The notes beneath the pieces are model-generated. The model saw only the letters and a list, made by a program, of their open reading frames with translations, did not search any database and was not told the DNA's origin. From positions 372,001-436,000 of the forward strand of contig JANQSO010000007.1 of the NCBI GenBank assembly GCA_028284005.1: a stretch of 64,000 nt of DNA. Reading direction: 5' to 3'. Positions 17,037-25,905 of the stretch are shown piece after piece. Numbering within the stretch: the stretch's first letter is position 1; each line of letters starts with the position of its first letter. Source of the stretch: Flavobacteriaceae bacterium. GTDB taxonomy: Bacteria > Bacteroidota > Bacteroidia > Flavobacteriales > Flavobacteriaceae. Position numbers and translations under genes: made by a program.

Positions 17037-18389
17037 TTATCCTATTTCTTTATACATTAAGTCAAGACCCTTTCTAATAATCTCCTGGTGGGGCTGTTTT
17101 GATACACAAATAAACTCGGTGAGTGCAAAGTCTTCAGGAGCAACCTCGTACATCCCCAATACTTCCATCTGGTCCAGATCCTGAACCATACAAGCTTTTA
17201 AAATTTGTAAAGGATAGATATCCATTGGAAATACCTCTTCATAGTTCCCGGTAACTACAAATGCTCTATGCTCACCATTGGTATTTGTAGATAAATTAAA
17301 ATTCTTCTTCGGAAACATCCATGACAAAGTCATAGCTCTGGATACAGATATCTTATTTGCGATAGGTTTCATCCAGCCCATGAAATCATAATCGTCTCCC
17401 TCCGGAATAACACTTACAGTATTATTGTAATATCCCAAATGCCCTTTTACCGATATCTTTTTTCCTGTTAATACATCTCCGCTGATGGCACGTTCATTTT
17501 CTCCGTTTAAACCGGAATCGTATATAAACGTGGCAACCTCAGCACCAATCTTTGTAGTATAATATTTTGGTGTTTTTACAGAAGATCCGGACAAAGCAAT
17601 AACTCTTTCAGCATTAAACTTACCTGTTGTGAACAATTCACCTATGATGACTAAATCCTGAGCAGAAACCGTCCAGACCGTTTCTCCTTTATTAATTGGA
17701 TCCAGCTTTGCAATTTGTGTTCCAACATTTCCTGCTGGGTGCGGTCCCGATACTCTATGAATTACACAATCTTTAAGATCTGCAAAAGGGGAGTTTCCAG
17801 TTTTGCCAATCGCTATATGCACCGGGCCCTCTGTTAATTTGCTCAAAGCAGTGACCGCAGTTTGCAGTTGTTTTTCTTTTCCCTGTAATGAAAAATCATA
17901 ATCTGCTGCTAACGGAGCCGTTGCATATGCCGAAACAAAAATTGCTTTTGGCGCTACATCCGGATTTGCAATTACATCATACGGGCGCTGTTTAATGAAC
18001 GGCCAACATCCCGAAGCAAGCAAGTGTTTCTTTATGGCTTCCGGCTCCATAGAATCCGGATTAGCAATTCCAAAATCTTTGTAAACATCTTGCTGGTCTG
18101 CTTCTATCAAAAGCTCAGTAATGACGCGCTTGGCTCCTCTTTCAATTTTAGTTAGAGTACCGCTTACGGGAGAAACAAATTTGATCTCTTCCTTTGCTTT
18201 CGAATAAAATAAAACGTCTCCGGCTTGTAGTTTGGCTCCTTCTTTAACCACCATCTTTGGAGTGATCAAGTGAAAGTCTGAAGGTCTAATGGCGAAGGTT
18301 CTTGATCGCGGTGCATTGGAAAGAGTTTTGTCCGCTTCGCCCTTTAATCTAATTGTAAGACCTTTTTTAATCTTAATGTCTTTGGACAT
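17037..18389 (-). CDS. nqrA: Na+-translocating NADH:quinone reductase subunit A
   Basis: 450 residues, normal length. A peripheral cytosolic subunit implicated in quinone binding. N-terminal barrel-sandwich-like region with IRPSDFHLITPKMVVKEGAKL and GDVLFYSKAKEEIKFVSPVSG, followed by the Rossmann-like and SLBB-type regions (RVSGPHPAGNVGTQI near 215-230, and GEHRAFVVTGNYEEVFPMDIYPLQ near 370-400). It is the first gene of the operon; a -7 box and a small hairpin lie upstream. Confidence 0.96.
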   Translation of the reverse strand: MSKDIKIKKGLTIRLKGEADKTLSNAPRSRTFAIRPSDFHLITPKMVVKEGAKLQAGDVLFYSKAKEEIKFVSPVSGTLTKIERGAKRVITELLIEADQQDVYKDFGIANPDSMEPEAIKKHLLASGCWPFIKQRPYDVIANPDVAPKAIFVSAYATAPLAADYDFSLQGKEKQLQTAVTALSKLTEGPVHIAIGKTGNSPFADLKDCVIHRVSGPHPAGNVGTQIAKLDPINKGETVWTVSAQDLVIIGELFTTGKFNAERVIALSGSSVKTPKYYTTKIGAEVATFIYDSGLNGENERAISGDVLTGKKISVKGHLGYYNNTVSVIPEGDDYDFMGWMKPIANKISVSRAMTLSWMFPKKNFNLSTNTNGEHRAFVVTGNYEEVFPMDIYPLQILKACMVQDLDQMEVLGMYEVAPEDFALTEFICVSKQPHQEIIRKGLDLMYKEIG

Positions 18390-18420
18390 AGGATGATTGT
18401 GTTAAAAATTTCTTTTTTCC

Positions 18421-18449
18421 CCCGAACAGATTTCGGGAGTGCAAATTTA
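18421..18449 (-). promoter_or_regulatory. Candidate nqr operon promoter box and leader hairpin
   Basis: On the minus strand TAAATTTG (18449-18442) fits TAnnTTTG, 52 nt before the nqrA ATG. Just downstream, CCCGAA (18421-18426) can pair with TTCGGG (18432-18437), a 6-bp hairpin at the start of the leader. No -33 TTG at normal spacing was found, so this is a moderate-quality promoter call. Confidence 0.45.
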
Positions 18450-18543
18450 TAAATTTAAAGTAGCATCACATAATAATTGTATATAATTTTCTTATAAAGC
18501 CGAAAGTCTATTTTTCAATAAAATTTAAGGCACAAAAATTGTT

Positions 18544-18551
18544 TATCTTTA
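18544..18551 (+). promoter_or_regulatory. Candidate -7 box before the T9SS plug gene
   Basis: TATCTTTA, one mismatch from TAnnTTTG, 19 bp upstream of the ATG at 18571. No -33 element identified. Confidence 0.4.
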
Positions 18552-18570
18552 GGCTCACAAAATTGCTTTT

Positions 18571-19824
18571 ATGTTCAAAAAGACTTTCGTTTTTATTTTT
18601 TTCGCCTGTACTGTCTATCAGGCAATTTCACAAGTTGAAGAAAAAGTAGCACCGCAATATATCAGTACCATCCAATTTAGTGGAACAACATCACAAAGTC
18701 AACTTCCTATTATACGCCTGGGCGAACGGTTACAACTTTCTTTTGATGCTCTCAACGGAGAAGAAGAAGACTATTACTATGTGATTTCACATCATAATTT
18801 TGATTGGACCCCCAGTGACCTTTCCAAAGGCGAATATCTCAATGGTTTTGATGAAGTAAGAATTGAAACCTATGAAAATTCATTGAATACTCTTCAGATA
18901 TTTTCCCACTATACGTTAACTATTCCCAATAGAGAAACCAGAAGAATTACTAAAAGCGGAAATTACCTGATTAGTATATACAATGATGACAATGACCTGA
19001 TATTCTCAAGAAAGTTTATGGTTATGGAGGCCATAGCGGGAGTGAATGTTGAAATTAAGAGGTCCCGTGACCTAAAATACATCGAAGAAAAACAAGTTGT
19101 CAATTTTACTGTTAATTCACCGACTTTGTTATTGATCAACCCGAAGCAAAATGTTAAAACATTAGTGCTTCAGAATAGCAACCTGAAAACGGCTATCTCC
19201 AATTTAAAGCCTCAGTATACTATTGGAACAGAGCTTATCTACAGGTATGATAAAGAATCTGCTTTTTGGGGAGGAAACGAGTTTTTGAGTTTTGACAATA
19301 AAGATGTGAGGTCTGCATCCTACGGAGTTAGAAAAGTAGAATTAAGTGACATATACGAGAATTATATATTTACAAATGTTTCCCGAAAAAATCGCCCGTA
19401 TACCTATAACCCGGATTTTAACGGAAACTTCATTGTAAGAAATATTGATGCTCAAAATCCGAATACTGAAGCTGAATATGTCAGGCTACACTTTAACCTA
19501 CAGTATTTTGAAGATATTGATGATAAAGAAATTCATGTCTATGGAAATTTCAATAACTGGACCATTGACGGAACCACCTATTTGGAATATGACAGCACGA
19601 GTGATACGTACAGAAACTCCAGGCTCTTCAAACAAGGATATTATGATTATAAGTATGTTTTAGTGGACAGAGACGGTTCAATTGATGAAGGTGCCATAGG
19701 CGGAAACTTTTGGCAAACCGAAAATCAATATACTGTATTGGTATATTACAGGGACCTGGGAGGCCGTTATGACCGTATTATTGGTATGGGTACCGGTAGT
19801 TCTACAAACATTACCAATAACTAA
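18571..19824 (+). CDS. DUF5103 / type IX secretion system plug protein
   Basis: 417 residues with a signal peptide (1-20, ending AISQ). The N-terminal half has the DUF5103 pattern (IQFSGTTSQSQLPIIRLGERLQLSFDAL; YYYVISHHNFDWTPSDL). The C-terminal part (about 310-405) resembles an immunoglobulin/CBM48-like fold, with VYGNFNNWTIDGTTYLEYD and QGYYDYKYVLVDRDGS. From memory, a DUF5103 protein is the periplasmic 'Plug' that closes the SprA translocon of T9SS in Flavobacterium johnsoniae. With six T9SS cargo proteins and porT in the window, that role fits, but it is by family, not shown here. Confidence 0.8.
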   Translation: MFKKTFVFIFFACTVYQAISQVEEKVAPQYISTIQFSGTTSQSQLPIIRLGERLQLSFDALNGEEEDYYYVISHHNFDWTPSDLSKGEYLNGFDEVRIETYENSLNTLQIFSHYTLTIPNRETRRITKSGNYLISIYNDDNDLIFSRKFMVMEAIAGVNVEIKRSRDLKYIEEKQVVNFTVNSPTLLLINPKQNVKTLVLQNSNLKTAISNLKPQYTIGTELIYRYDKESAFWGGNEFLSFDNKDVRSASYGVRKVELSDIYENYIFTNVSRKNRPYTYNPDFNGNFIVRNIDAQNPNTEAEYVRLHFNLQYFEDIDDKEIHVYGNFNNWTIDGTTYLEYDSTSDTYRNSRLFKQGYYDYKYVLVDRDGSIDEGAIGGNFWQTENQYTVLVYYRDLGGRYDRIIGMGTGSSTNITNN

Positions 19825-19850
19825 CAGGCAAAACATTTCATCTTTATAAA

Positions 19851-20987
19851 ATGGGTGCTAATAAACCTGCAAAGAGCAACAGCAGAAAAGCTTTTAAATA
19901 CCGTGGGGCAAAGTGTCTTAATTGTGGACATCCATTAGATCTAAGCGATCGGTATTGTTCTTACTGTTCACAGTTAAATACAAGCAAGCAGCTCTCACTA
20001 AAAGATTTCCTTGGAGAATTTATTGGAAGTATTCTAACTTATGATTCACGCTTACGGTATACTATTAAAGACCTGCTGTTTAAGCCTGGAACCATTACCA
20101 AAAATTATGTGCAGGGACAACGCCTTAAATATGCCAATCCATTTCGCTTTTTCTTAAGTGTTTCTATTATTTTCTTCTTGATTCAGGGATTGATGACCTC
20201 TATTTCTCCGGACCTGAATACATTTGTAAACCTAAACAATAATGGAAATGCCGTAGCACTTGATTCGCTTGCCAATCAAAACATTGTATATCCAAGTGAA
20301 AATGGGACAAATGACACTTTACAACTTTCTGAACTAAAAGTAATTACCAACAACAATATAATCCCAAATGAAACCAAAGAGGAAGAGAAGAGCTTTAAGT
20401 ATATCTCTGAATCGGATTTTGACACCATACAATGGTCCAACAGGTTTGTAGAGCGTTTTGTTCTATATCGTGATTTTTATAAGCTTCACAAGATAAAAGA
20501 TGCATCAATAGCATTGGACAGCCTAAATCACAAAAAAAACGCTTACAATCGATGGGTTTATAACAAGAACAATTCCATTGACCGTATTATTGAAGACCCC
20601 TTTGGATTTGGAAACTATATGATGGGTAAAGTTCCCTTTTTTTTGTTCTTCTTCACCCCTTTGTTTGCTTTTTTCTTTTGGATGATCTATTCCAAAAAAA
20701 AGTATACCTATATGGAACATATGGTTTTTATCTTCCATATTTTCAGCTTTTTATTCCTCGGAATGCTCATTAGCCTTATTCCGGATCTATTAATAGGCAC
20801 TGAGATTTTTGGAGGTATTTTAATAGGACTTATCGGCCCTTTCTACTTTTACAAAGCACTTCGTAACTTCTACAAACAAAGCCGTTTGATAACAATCATA
20901 AAATTTGTACTTTTAAACTTTGTTTTTTGGCTTAGTTCATCTATTGCAGCACTATTATTTTTTGCGGTTACCGCAGCAGCATACTAA
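19851..20987 (+). CDS. DUF3667 membrane protein with N-terminal zinc ribbon
   Basis: 378 residues. The N-terminus has a zinc-ribbon pattern CLNCGHPLDLSDRYCSYC (about 24-41, CxxC-x14-CxxC). After it comes the conserved DUF3667 stretch with YDSRLRYTIKDLLFKPG and VQGQRLKYANPFRFFLSVS, then membrane helices near 100-120 and four more in the C-terminal third (about 265-375). A hydrophilic loop of ~140 residues lies between. Function of the family is unknown. Its stop codon directly abuts the apaG ATG, so the two genes are probably co-translated. Confidence 0.82.
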   Translation: MGANKPAKSNSRKAFKYRGAKCLNCGHPLDLSDRYCSYCSQLNTSKQLSLKDFLGEFIGSILTYDSRLRYTIKDLLFKPGTITKNYVQGQRLKYANPFRFFLSVSIIFFLIQGLMTSISPDLNTFVNLNNNGNAVALDSLANQNIVYPSENGTNDTLQLSELKVITNNNIIPNETKEEEKSFKYISESDFDTIQWSNRFVERFVLYRDFYKLHKIKDASIALDSLNHKKNAYNRWVYNKNNSIDRIIEDPFGFGNYMMGKVPFFLFFFTPLFAFFFWMIYSKKKYTYMEHMVFIFHIFSFLFLGMLISLIPDLLIGTEIFGGILIGLIGPFYFYKALRNFYKQSRLITIIKFVLLNFVFWLSSSIAALLFFAVTAAAY

Positions 20988-21374
20988 ATGGTACAACAAG
21001 TAACACAAGGAATTAAAGTTTCGGTTGAAACTAGTTTTGAAGGCACGTTTTATAAAAACTATAAAATGTATTATGCCTATGGATATGTTGTGACCATTGA
21101 GAACCAGGGAAAAGACACAGTGCAACTTACCGCCAGACACTGGAAGATCAAAGATGCCCTAAACAATGTAGAAATTGTTGAAGGCGAAGGTGTTATAGGA
21201 AAAAAGCCTGTTCTGCAACCTGGCGAAAAACATATTTACAATAGTGGCTGTTTGTTACTTTCCCCAATAGGAGCCATGAAAGGATATTACGCTATGGTCA
21301 ATTTCAGTACCACCCGGAAGTTTCGGGTTGCCATTCCTTCTTTTAAACTAAGTGCTCCTTTTGCTATTAATTGA
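20988..21374 (+). CDS. apaG: ApaG domain protein
   Basis: 128 residues, the usual length. A single ApaG/FN3-like beta-sandwich domain. Signatures are VTIENQGKDTVQLTARHWKIKD, VEGEGVIGKKPVLQPGEKHIYNSG and the C-terminal FRVAIPSFKLSAPFAIN. ApaG mutants affect Co2+ resistance and Mg2+ efflux in enterobacteria; the biochemical role is unsettled. It starts at the base after the stop of the DUF3667 gene. Confidence 0.93.
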   Translation: MVQQVTQGIKVSVETSFEGTFYKNYKMYYAYGYVVTIENQGKDTVQLTARHWKIKDALNNVEIVEGEGVIGKKPVLQPGEKHIYNSGCLLLSPIGAMKGYYAMVNFSTTRKFRVAIPSFKLSAPFAIN

Positions 21375-21378
21375 AGTA

Positions 21379-22083
21379 TTAGCTTAGATCTCGTTTTGTT
21401 ATTTCTTTTTTTTGCAGGTCTTCATAGCGCATTACCGTAGTGTCTGTTTTTATGATTTGTGTAATGCTTTTGGTTTTTACAAATCCCCTGTCCATAATAA
21501 TATCTGTTTCTATATTTCCTTCACCGGCAGTCTTGTGAAAGTCCAATAATTTTGCTTCGGAAGGATTTAAATTCTCGAAGAGAAACTTTGAGAACCATTG
21601 TTCTCTCTTTCTTTTTACCTCTTGCGTATACAGTAATGAAGAAGACCAAATATGCGGTGCAAGTGGCATCTCTTTAAAATGCGAACCCATTCCATCCCAA
21701 ACCAGTTCAAATAAACGCAGCTTTTTTTTCCATTCTACCATAATAATGGTAAAAGGCTCAATATCGTTAAAGTTATAGGTTTCAATTTTAGAAACGGCAT
21801 CCTTAGAGGTTAACAAATCGGTCACAATGATACCACGGCTCATCCTGTAAGCATCCTTGCGCTCATGTGCTGTAAAACCCCCATTCAATAAACAGATTAT
21901 CCTGTTTTGATTACTTGCGCCAATCCATGTACCTCCGGCCACTTCATCTTTTGGAAACAACAATTCCACATTATTCACGGTATATTGTCGTGGTGAAATA
22001 GTACTACGGTCCGGAGCTTCATCCCTATTTGAAGTTAAAACAAAGCCTGTTGTCGCCTTTGGAACAAAAGTTACTGTGCACAT
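21379..22083 (-). CDS. NRDE (TANGO2) family protein
   Basis: 234 residues. It begins MCTVTFVPK and has the family-naming motif SNRDEAPDR (about 18-26), then AGGTWIGASNQNRIICLLNGG (45-65), typical of the NRDE/TANGO2 family. Cys2 may become an N-terminal nucleophile after Met removal, as in Ntn hydrolases, to which this fold is related; that is inference. Cytosolic; function not established in bacteria. Its 3' end is 4 bp from the convergent apaG stop. Confidence 0.88.
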   Translation of the reverse strand: MCTVTFVPKATTGFVLTSNRDEAPDRSTISPRQYTVNNVELLFPKDEVAGGTWIGASNQNRIICLLNGGFTAHERKDAYRMSRGIIVTDLLTSKDAVSKIETYNFNDIEPFTIIMVEWKKKLRLFELVWDGMGSHFKEMPLAPHIWSSSLLYTQEVKRKREQWFSKFLFENLNPSEAKLLDFHKTAGEGNIETDIIMDRGFVKTKSITQIIKTDTTVMRYEDLQKKEITKRDLS

Positions 22084-22184
22084 AATATGAGTGGTCTATT
22101 TTTGAAAAAGAAAATTACAAAAAAAGGTTGGTGTAAAAAGTTAAGTATTCGTTAGAAGCTATTCTATTTCCTTTTTGAAATTTG

Positions 22185-22192
22185 TACCTTTG
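22185..22192 (+). promoter_or_regulatory. Candidate -7 box of pruA
   Basis: TACCTTTG fits TAnnTTTG exactly, 43 bp upstream of the pruA ATG. No -33 TTG at the usual spacing. Confidence 0.5.
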
Positions 22193-22235
22193 CACCTTGC
22201 TTAATTAACTATAATTCTATAAAACAAATATACTG

Positions 22236-23861
22236 ATGGGAAAAGGATTTTTTGAAGTACCAATAGCTGTTAACGAACCTGTAAAGGATTATACTCCGGG
22301 TTCACCGGAACGTAAAGAAGTTTTAGCTACCTATAAAGAAATGTACGATAGTACGGTGGAGGTACCCATGTACATTAATGGTAAAGATGTTAAAACAGGA
22401 GATACAGCTACCATGGCTCCCCCTCACGAGCATGAGCATATATTAGGAACCTATCATAAAGCAGAAAAAAAACATATTACCGAGGCTATTGAAACGGCTT
22501 TAGAGGCTCGTAAATCCTGGGCAAACATGCCTTGGGAACAGCGTGCGGGTATTTTTCTTCGTGCTGCAGAATTGATCGCAGGCCCGTACCGTGCAAAAAT
22601 AAACGCTGCTACTATGTTAGGGCAGTCCAAAACTATTTATCAGGCCGAAATTGATTCGGCTTGTGAGTTAATTGACTTTTTGCGCTTTAACGTTCAATTC
22701 ATGACCGAAATCTATGCCGAACAGCCTGAGTCTACTTCGGGAGCCTGGAACCGGTTGGAGTATCGGCCGTTAGAAGGATTTATCTATGCAATTACTCCTT
22801 TTAATTTCACAGCGATTGCAGCTAATTTACCTGCAAGTGCTGCATTGATGGGAAATGTTGTGGTTTGGAAACCAAGTGACAGCCAGGTATATTCTGCCAA
22901 AATAATCCTTGACATCTTTAAAGAAGCAGGAGTTCCGGCAGGCGTCATTAATATGGTAATGGGTGATCCGGTAATGATAACCGATACATTACTTGCCAGT
23001 CCGGATTTTAGTGGAATTCACTTCACGGGTTCTACCCATGTTTTTAAAAATATCTGGCAAAAGATAGGAACCAACATACACAACTATAAAACCTATCCCC
23101 GCATTGTGGGTGAAACAGGTGGAAAGGACTTTATTGTTGCACATAAGTCATCAAACCCACAACAAGTAGCTACTGCCATTTCCAGAGGGGCTTTTGAATT
23201 TCAGGGGCAAAAATGTAGCGCAGCGAGCAGATGCTATATTTCAAGAGGAATTTGGGAAGATGTAAAGGAGTTATTGGTTGCAGATGTCAATTCCTTTAAA
23301 ATGGGATCTCCAGAAGATATGGGCAATTTTATTACTGCAGTAATTCACGAAGGTTCCTTTGATAAATTGGCAGGCTATATTGACCAGGCTAAGAAAGACA
23401 GCAATGCTGAAATAATCGTTGGCGGAGGTTATGATAAAAGCGAAGGATATTTTATAGAACCTACGGTCATTGTTACCGAGGACCCTAATTATACTACTAT
23501 GTGCACAGAACTCTTTGGGCCTGTAGTTACTATCTATATTTTTGAAGATAACGATTGGGAAAAGACATTGCATCTTGTTGACGAAACAGGTGAATATGCT
23601 TTAACCGGAGCTGTCTTTAGTGAAGACCGTTACGCATTGGAGAAGGCTGTACGCATTTTGGAAAATGCTGCTGGAAACTTTTACATTAATGATAAGCCTA
23701 CCGGAGCCGTTGTAGGACAACAGCCTTTTGGTGGTGCAAGAGCAAGTGGAACAAATGACAAAGCCGGGAGTAAATTAAATCTTTACAGATGGATATCGCC
23801 CAGAATGGTAAAAGAAACATTTGTTTCGCCAACAGATTACAGGTATCCTTTTTTAGGATAG
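22236..23861 (+). CDS. pruA: 1-pyrroline-5-carboxylate / L-glutamate gamma-semialdehyde dehydrogenase
   Basis: 541 residues, the length of the stand-alone P5C dehydrogenase (not the PutA fusion). It oxidises glutamate-gamma-semialdehyde to glutamate with NAD+ in proline and arginine breakdown. Motifs: AITPFNFTAIAANLPASAALMGN for the N-terminal NAD-binding region, general base Glu in IVGETGGKDF (about 290-299), catalytic Cys in FEFQGQKCSAASR (about 324-336), and NDKPTGAVVGQQPFGGARASGTNDKAG near the C-terminus, split over two conserved loops. Monocistronic, ending at a strong terminator. Confidence 0.95.
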   Translation: MGKGFFEVPIAVNEPVKDYTPGSPERKEVLATYKEMYDSTVEVPMYINGKDVKTGDTATMAPPHEHEHILGTYHKAEKKHITEAIETALEARKSWANMPWEQRAGIFLRAAELIAGPYRAKINAATMLGQSKTIYQAEIDSACELIDFLRFNVQFMTEIYAEQPESTSGAWNRLEYRPLEGFIYAITPFNFTAIAANLPASAALMGNVVVWKPSDSQVYSAKIILDIFKEAGVPAGVINMVMGDPVMITDTLLASPDFSGIHFTGSTHVFKNIWQKIGTNIHNYKTYPRIVGETGGKDFIVAHKSSNPQQVATAISRGAFEFQGQKCSAASRCYISRGIWEDVKELLVADVNSFKMGSPEDMGNFITAVIHEGSFDKLAGYIDQAKKDSNAEIIVGGGYDKSEGYFIEPTVIVTEDPNYTTMCTELFGPVVTIYIFEDNDWEKTLHLVDETGEYALTGAVFSEDRYALEKAVRILENAAGNFYINDKPTGAVVGQQPFGGARASGTNDKAGSKLNLYRWISPRMVKETFVSPTDYRYPFLG

Positions 23862-23890
23862 AGTATAAAGGATAACTCCTATTTAAAAAC

Positions 23891-23930
23891 AAAAAACCCA
23901 TCCGCCTAAGGCGGATGGGTTTTTTATATT
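23891..23930. terminator. Bidirectional terminator between pruA and the Omp28-like lipoprotein
   Basis: A perfect 16-bp stem (23891-23906 with 23910-23925) with TAA loop, with A- and T-runs on both flanks. It serves the two convergent genes. Confidence 0.92.
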
Positions 23931-23944
23931 AGAATATCGCTATT

Positions 23945-25240
23945 CTATTCGTAATCTTTGTCTTCATTCACATGTGCATGCTGAGAGTTTCTTGCAGTGT
24001 TATCTGCACTTACAACCATTGCTACAAGGTCAAGATTAGCTGCAACATATTCTGAAGGGATTGTTACTGTAAAACTTTTTGTATAAGTGTCAAAAGAAGC
24101 AGTAGCATCAATTTCATCTCCAAATATATTGGTAAGGGATAACCTTAACACTTCATTGTGCTCAAAGTCAGGAATTGGGTTCCCCATTTGATAAAACGGA
24201 CTTGTAGGATCGGTGTCATAATAATTTACTTGATCGTGTATCAATCCATTCTCGGTTAAATAAAGCACCAATTTATCTCCAGGCATTGATCCGTTTTCAT
24301 AAATCACTTTTACATCGACTGTAAGTGTAGTTCCTGTCAATTGAGAGTTAATAGCAATTGCAAGGTCGGTCTCTTCTCCGGCAATACCAGTTACTTCGCT
24401 AATTGCATACGGCATGCCCCAGGTTGTCGTTCTGTTGATCCTGGCAGCAGGAAGCCCAAATACACCAAACTCCGCTTGTAATAAATCAACCTGATCAAAA
24501 TGATATGGGTCAGGGCTACTATTTGCCGTTTCATGGATAGCAACAACAGATATATCACTGGTAGCGGCATGTGCATCTACAATAGCAGCAGCAACACTTG
24601 GGCAATATCCACACCAGGTACCCGTATAGTCTTCCAATACGACTTTACGTTTCGGAATAAAGACAACAAATGATTTGGTTTCTGTGGTTTCTGTTGATCC
24701 TTGAAATTCGTATTCTGCATATACATCGAAACTACCTTCGGTAGCAGATGAATATGTGTTTCCGGATATTTCCGTATTATTTACAAAGAATGTAGCTTCA
24801 GAGGTAACATCATTTCCGTCTGAATCTACCATTGAAAAAGTGACCGTTTGGTTCCGAAAAGCTTTTGCATGGTCTACTAAAATAGTTCTTTCATCAGCAT
24901 CAATTACATCAAAACTTAAAGAGTTACTGCTTATTCCTAAATAGGAAGCATACACTTCAAAATTTCCTTCGGTTCCAAAAACGTGATTGGCTCCGGCAAT
25001 TTCACTTTGGTTTACATAAAATATTGCATCGTTGGTATAATCAACCCCATCGTCTCCTGTGACAATGAAATTTAAAGTTTCATTCACCACCAAAACATTA
25101 TCCTGAGAGTCGCTGGTAAGTTCTAAAGTTGCAAAACTTCCACCTCCAACTAGAGGTACATTCTCTTCTTTTTTACTACAAGAAATTATAGTAATTGCTG
25201 AAAGAATTAGAGAAATTTTAAAAAAAAATTTGGTATTCAT
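23945..25240 (-). CDS. Omp28-related lipoprotein with thioredoxin-fold CxxC
   Basis: 431 residues. Signal peptide with lipobox IISC (Cys21), so lipid-anchored. Two Ig-like repeats occupy about 35-195: VVNETLNFIVTGDDGVDYTN and QTVTFSMVDSDGNDVTSEA are cognate strands, each followed by FYVN/FFVN..EI. An Omp28-family region (about 200-430) opens with VVLEDYTGTWCGYCPSVAAA, a thioredoxin-like WCGYC site. Acts outside the cytosol. It neighbours a TlpA-like protein and another Omp28-like protein, suggesting a shared thiol-redox task. Substrate unknown. Confidence 0.85.
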   Translation of the reverse strand: MNTKFFFKISLILSAITIISCSKKEENVPLVGGGSFATLELTSDSQDNVLVVNETLNFIVTGDDGVDYTNDAIFYVNQSEIAGANHVFGTEGNFEVYASYLGISSNSLSFDVIDADERTILVDHAKAFRNQTVTFSMVDSDGNDVTSEATFFVNNTEISGNTYSSATEGSFDVYAEYEFQGSTETTETKSFVVFIPKRKVVLEDYTGTWCGYCPSVAAAIVDAHAATSDISVVAIHETANSSPDPYHFDQVDLLQAEFGVFGLPAARINRTTTWGMPYAISEVTGIAGEETDLAIAINSQLTGTTLTVDVKVIYENGSMPGDKLVLYLTENGLIHDQVNYYDTDPTSPFYQMGNPIPDFEHNEVLRLSLTNIFGDEIDATASFDTYTKSFTVTIPSEYVAANLDLVAMVVSADNTARNSQHAHVNEDKDYE

Positions 25241-25388
25241 GATTGTGGCATTTGATTTGTATATGCAATAATACTAGTTTTTTAAAAGAATTTATATTCA
25301 GAAATGAAAAAAATTGACTTATAGAATTTTATTTATTCTTTTTTAAAGAAAATTAACTAATATTGCCTAATTAATAAAACCTGAACTC

Positions 25389-25871
25389 ATGAACAAAATT
25401 GTATTCCTTTTATCTATTTTAATTACATTCAGTGCTTTCTCTCAGGAAGATTTACCTAATGTGGATCTTACCACCATGGAGGGAAGTACAATTAGTGTTA
25501 AAGACGCAACTCAACAAGATAATGTAGTAGTGGTATCTCTTTGGGCCACCTGGTGTGTTCCCTGTTTAAAAGAACTGGACGCCATTAGTGAAGTATATGA
25601 TGAATGGCAAGCCGAAACCAATGTCGACCTTATCGCTGTTTCTGTAGATGACAGCCGTACCGTAAAACGTGTTAAACCTTTAATTAATGGTAAAGGGTGG
25701 GATTATACGATCTTACTCGATTCTAATAACGACTTTAAACGTGCTCTTGGTGCTGCAACTGTTCCATTGACCTTGTTAATTAAGGACAACCAGATTGTTT
25801 ACAGACATTCGGGATATAGTGCAGGGGCAGAAGAGGAACTTTATGAAAAAATCAAAGAGTACTCAAATTAA
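25389..25871 (+). CDS. TlpA-like periplasmic thioredoxin
   Basis: 160 residues. Signal peptide 1-18 (ending AFSQ). A thioredoxin/redoxin domain with active site LWATWCVPCLKELD (CVPC, about 55-58) and the cis-Pro loop region TVPLTLLIKDN (about 127-137). TlpA-type proteins reduce or isomerise disulfides, or hand electrons to redoxins, in the periplasm. It precedes the DUF6029 barrel by 34 bp on the same strand and probably shares its mRNA. It is the minimal catalytic form with no extra domain. Confidence 0.9.
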   Translation: MNKIVFLLSILITFSAFSQEDLPNVDLTTMEGSTISVKDATQQDNVVVVSLWATWCVPCLKELDAISEVYDEWQAETNVDLIAVSVDDSRTVKRVKPLINGKGWDYTILLDSNNDFKRALGAATVPLTLLIKDNQIVYRHSGYSAGAEEELYEKIKEYSN

Positions 25872-25905
25872 TTTACTTATTACTTAACCAACCAATCTTT
25901 TTTGA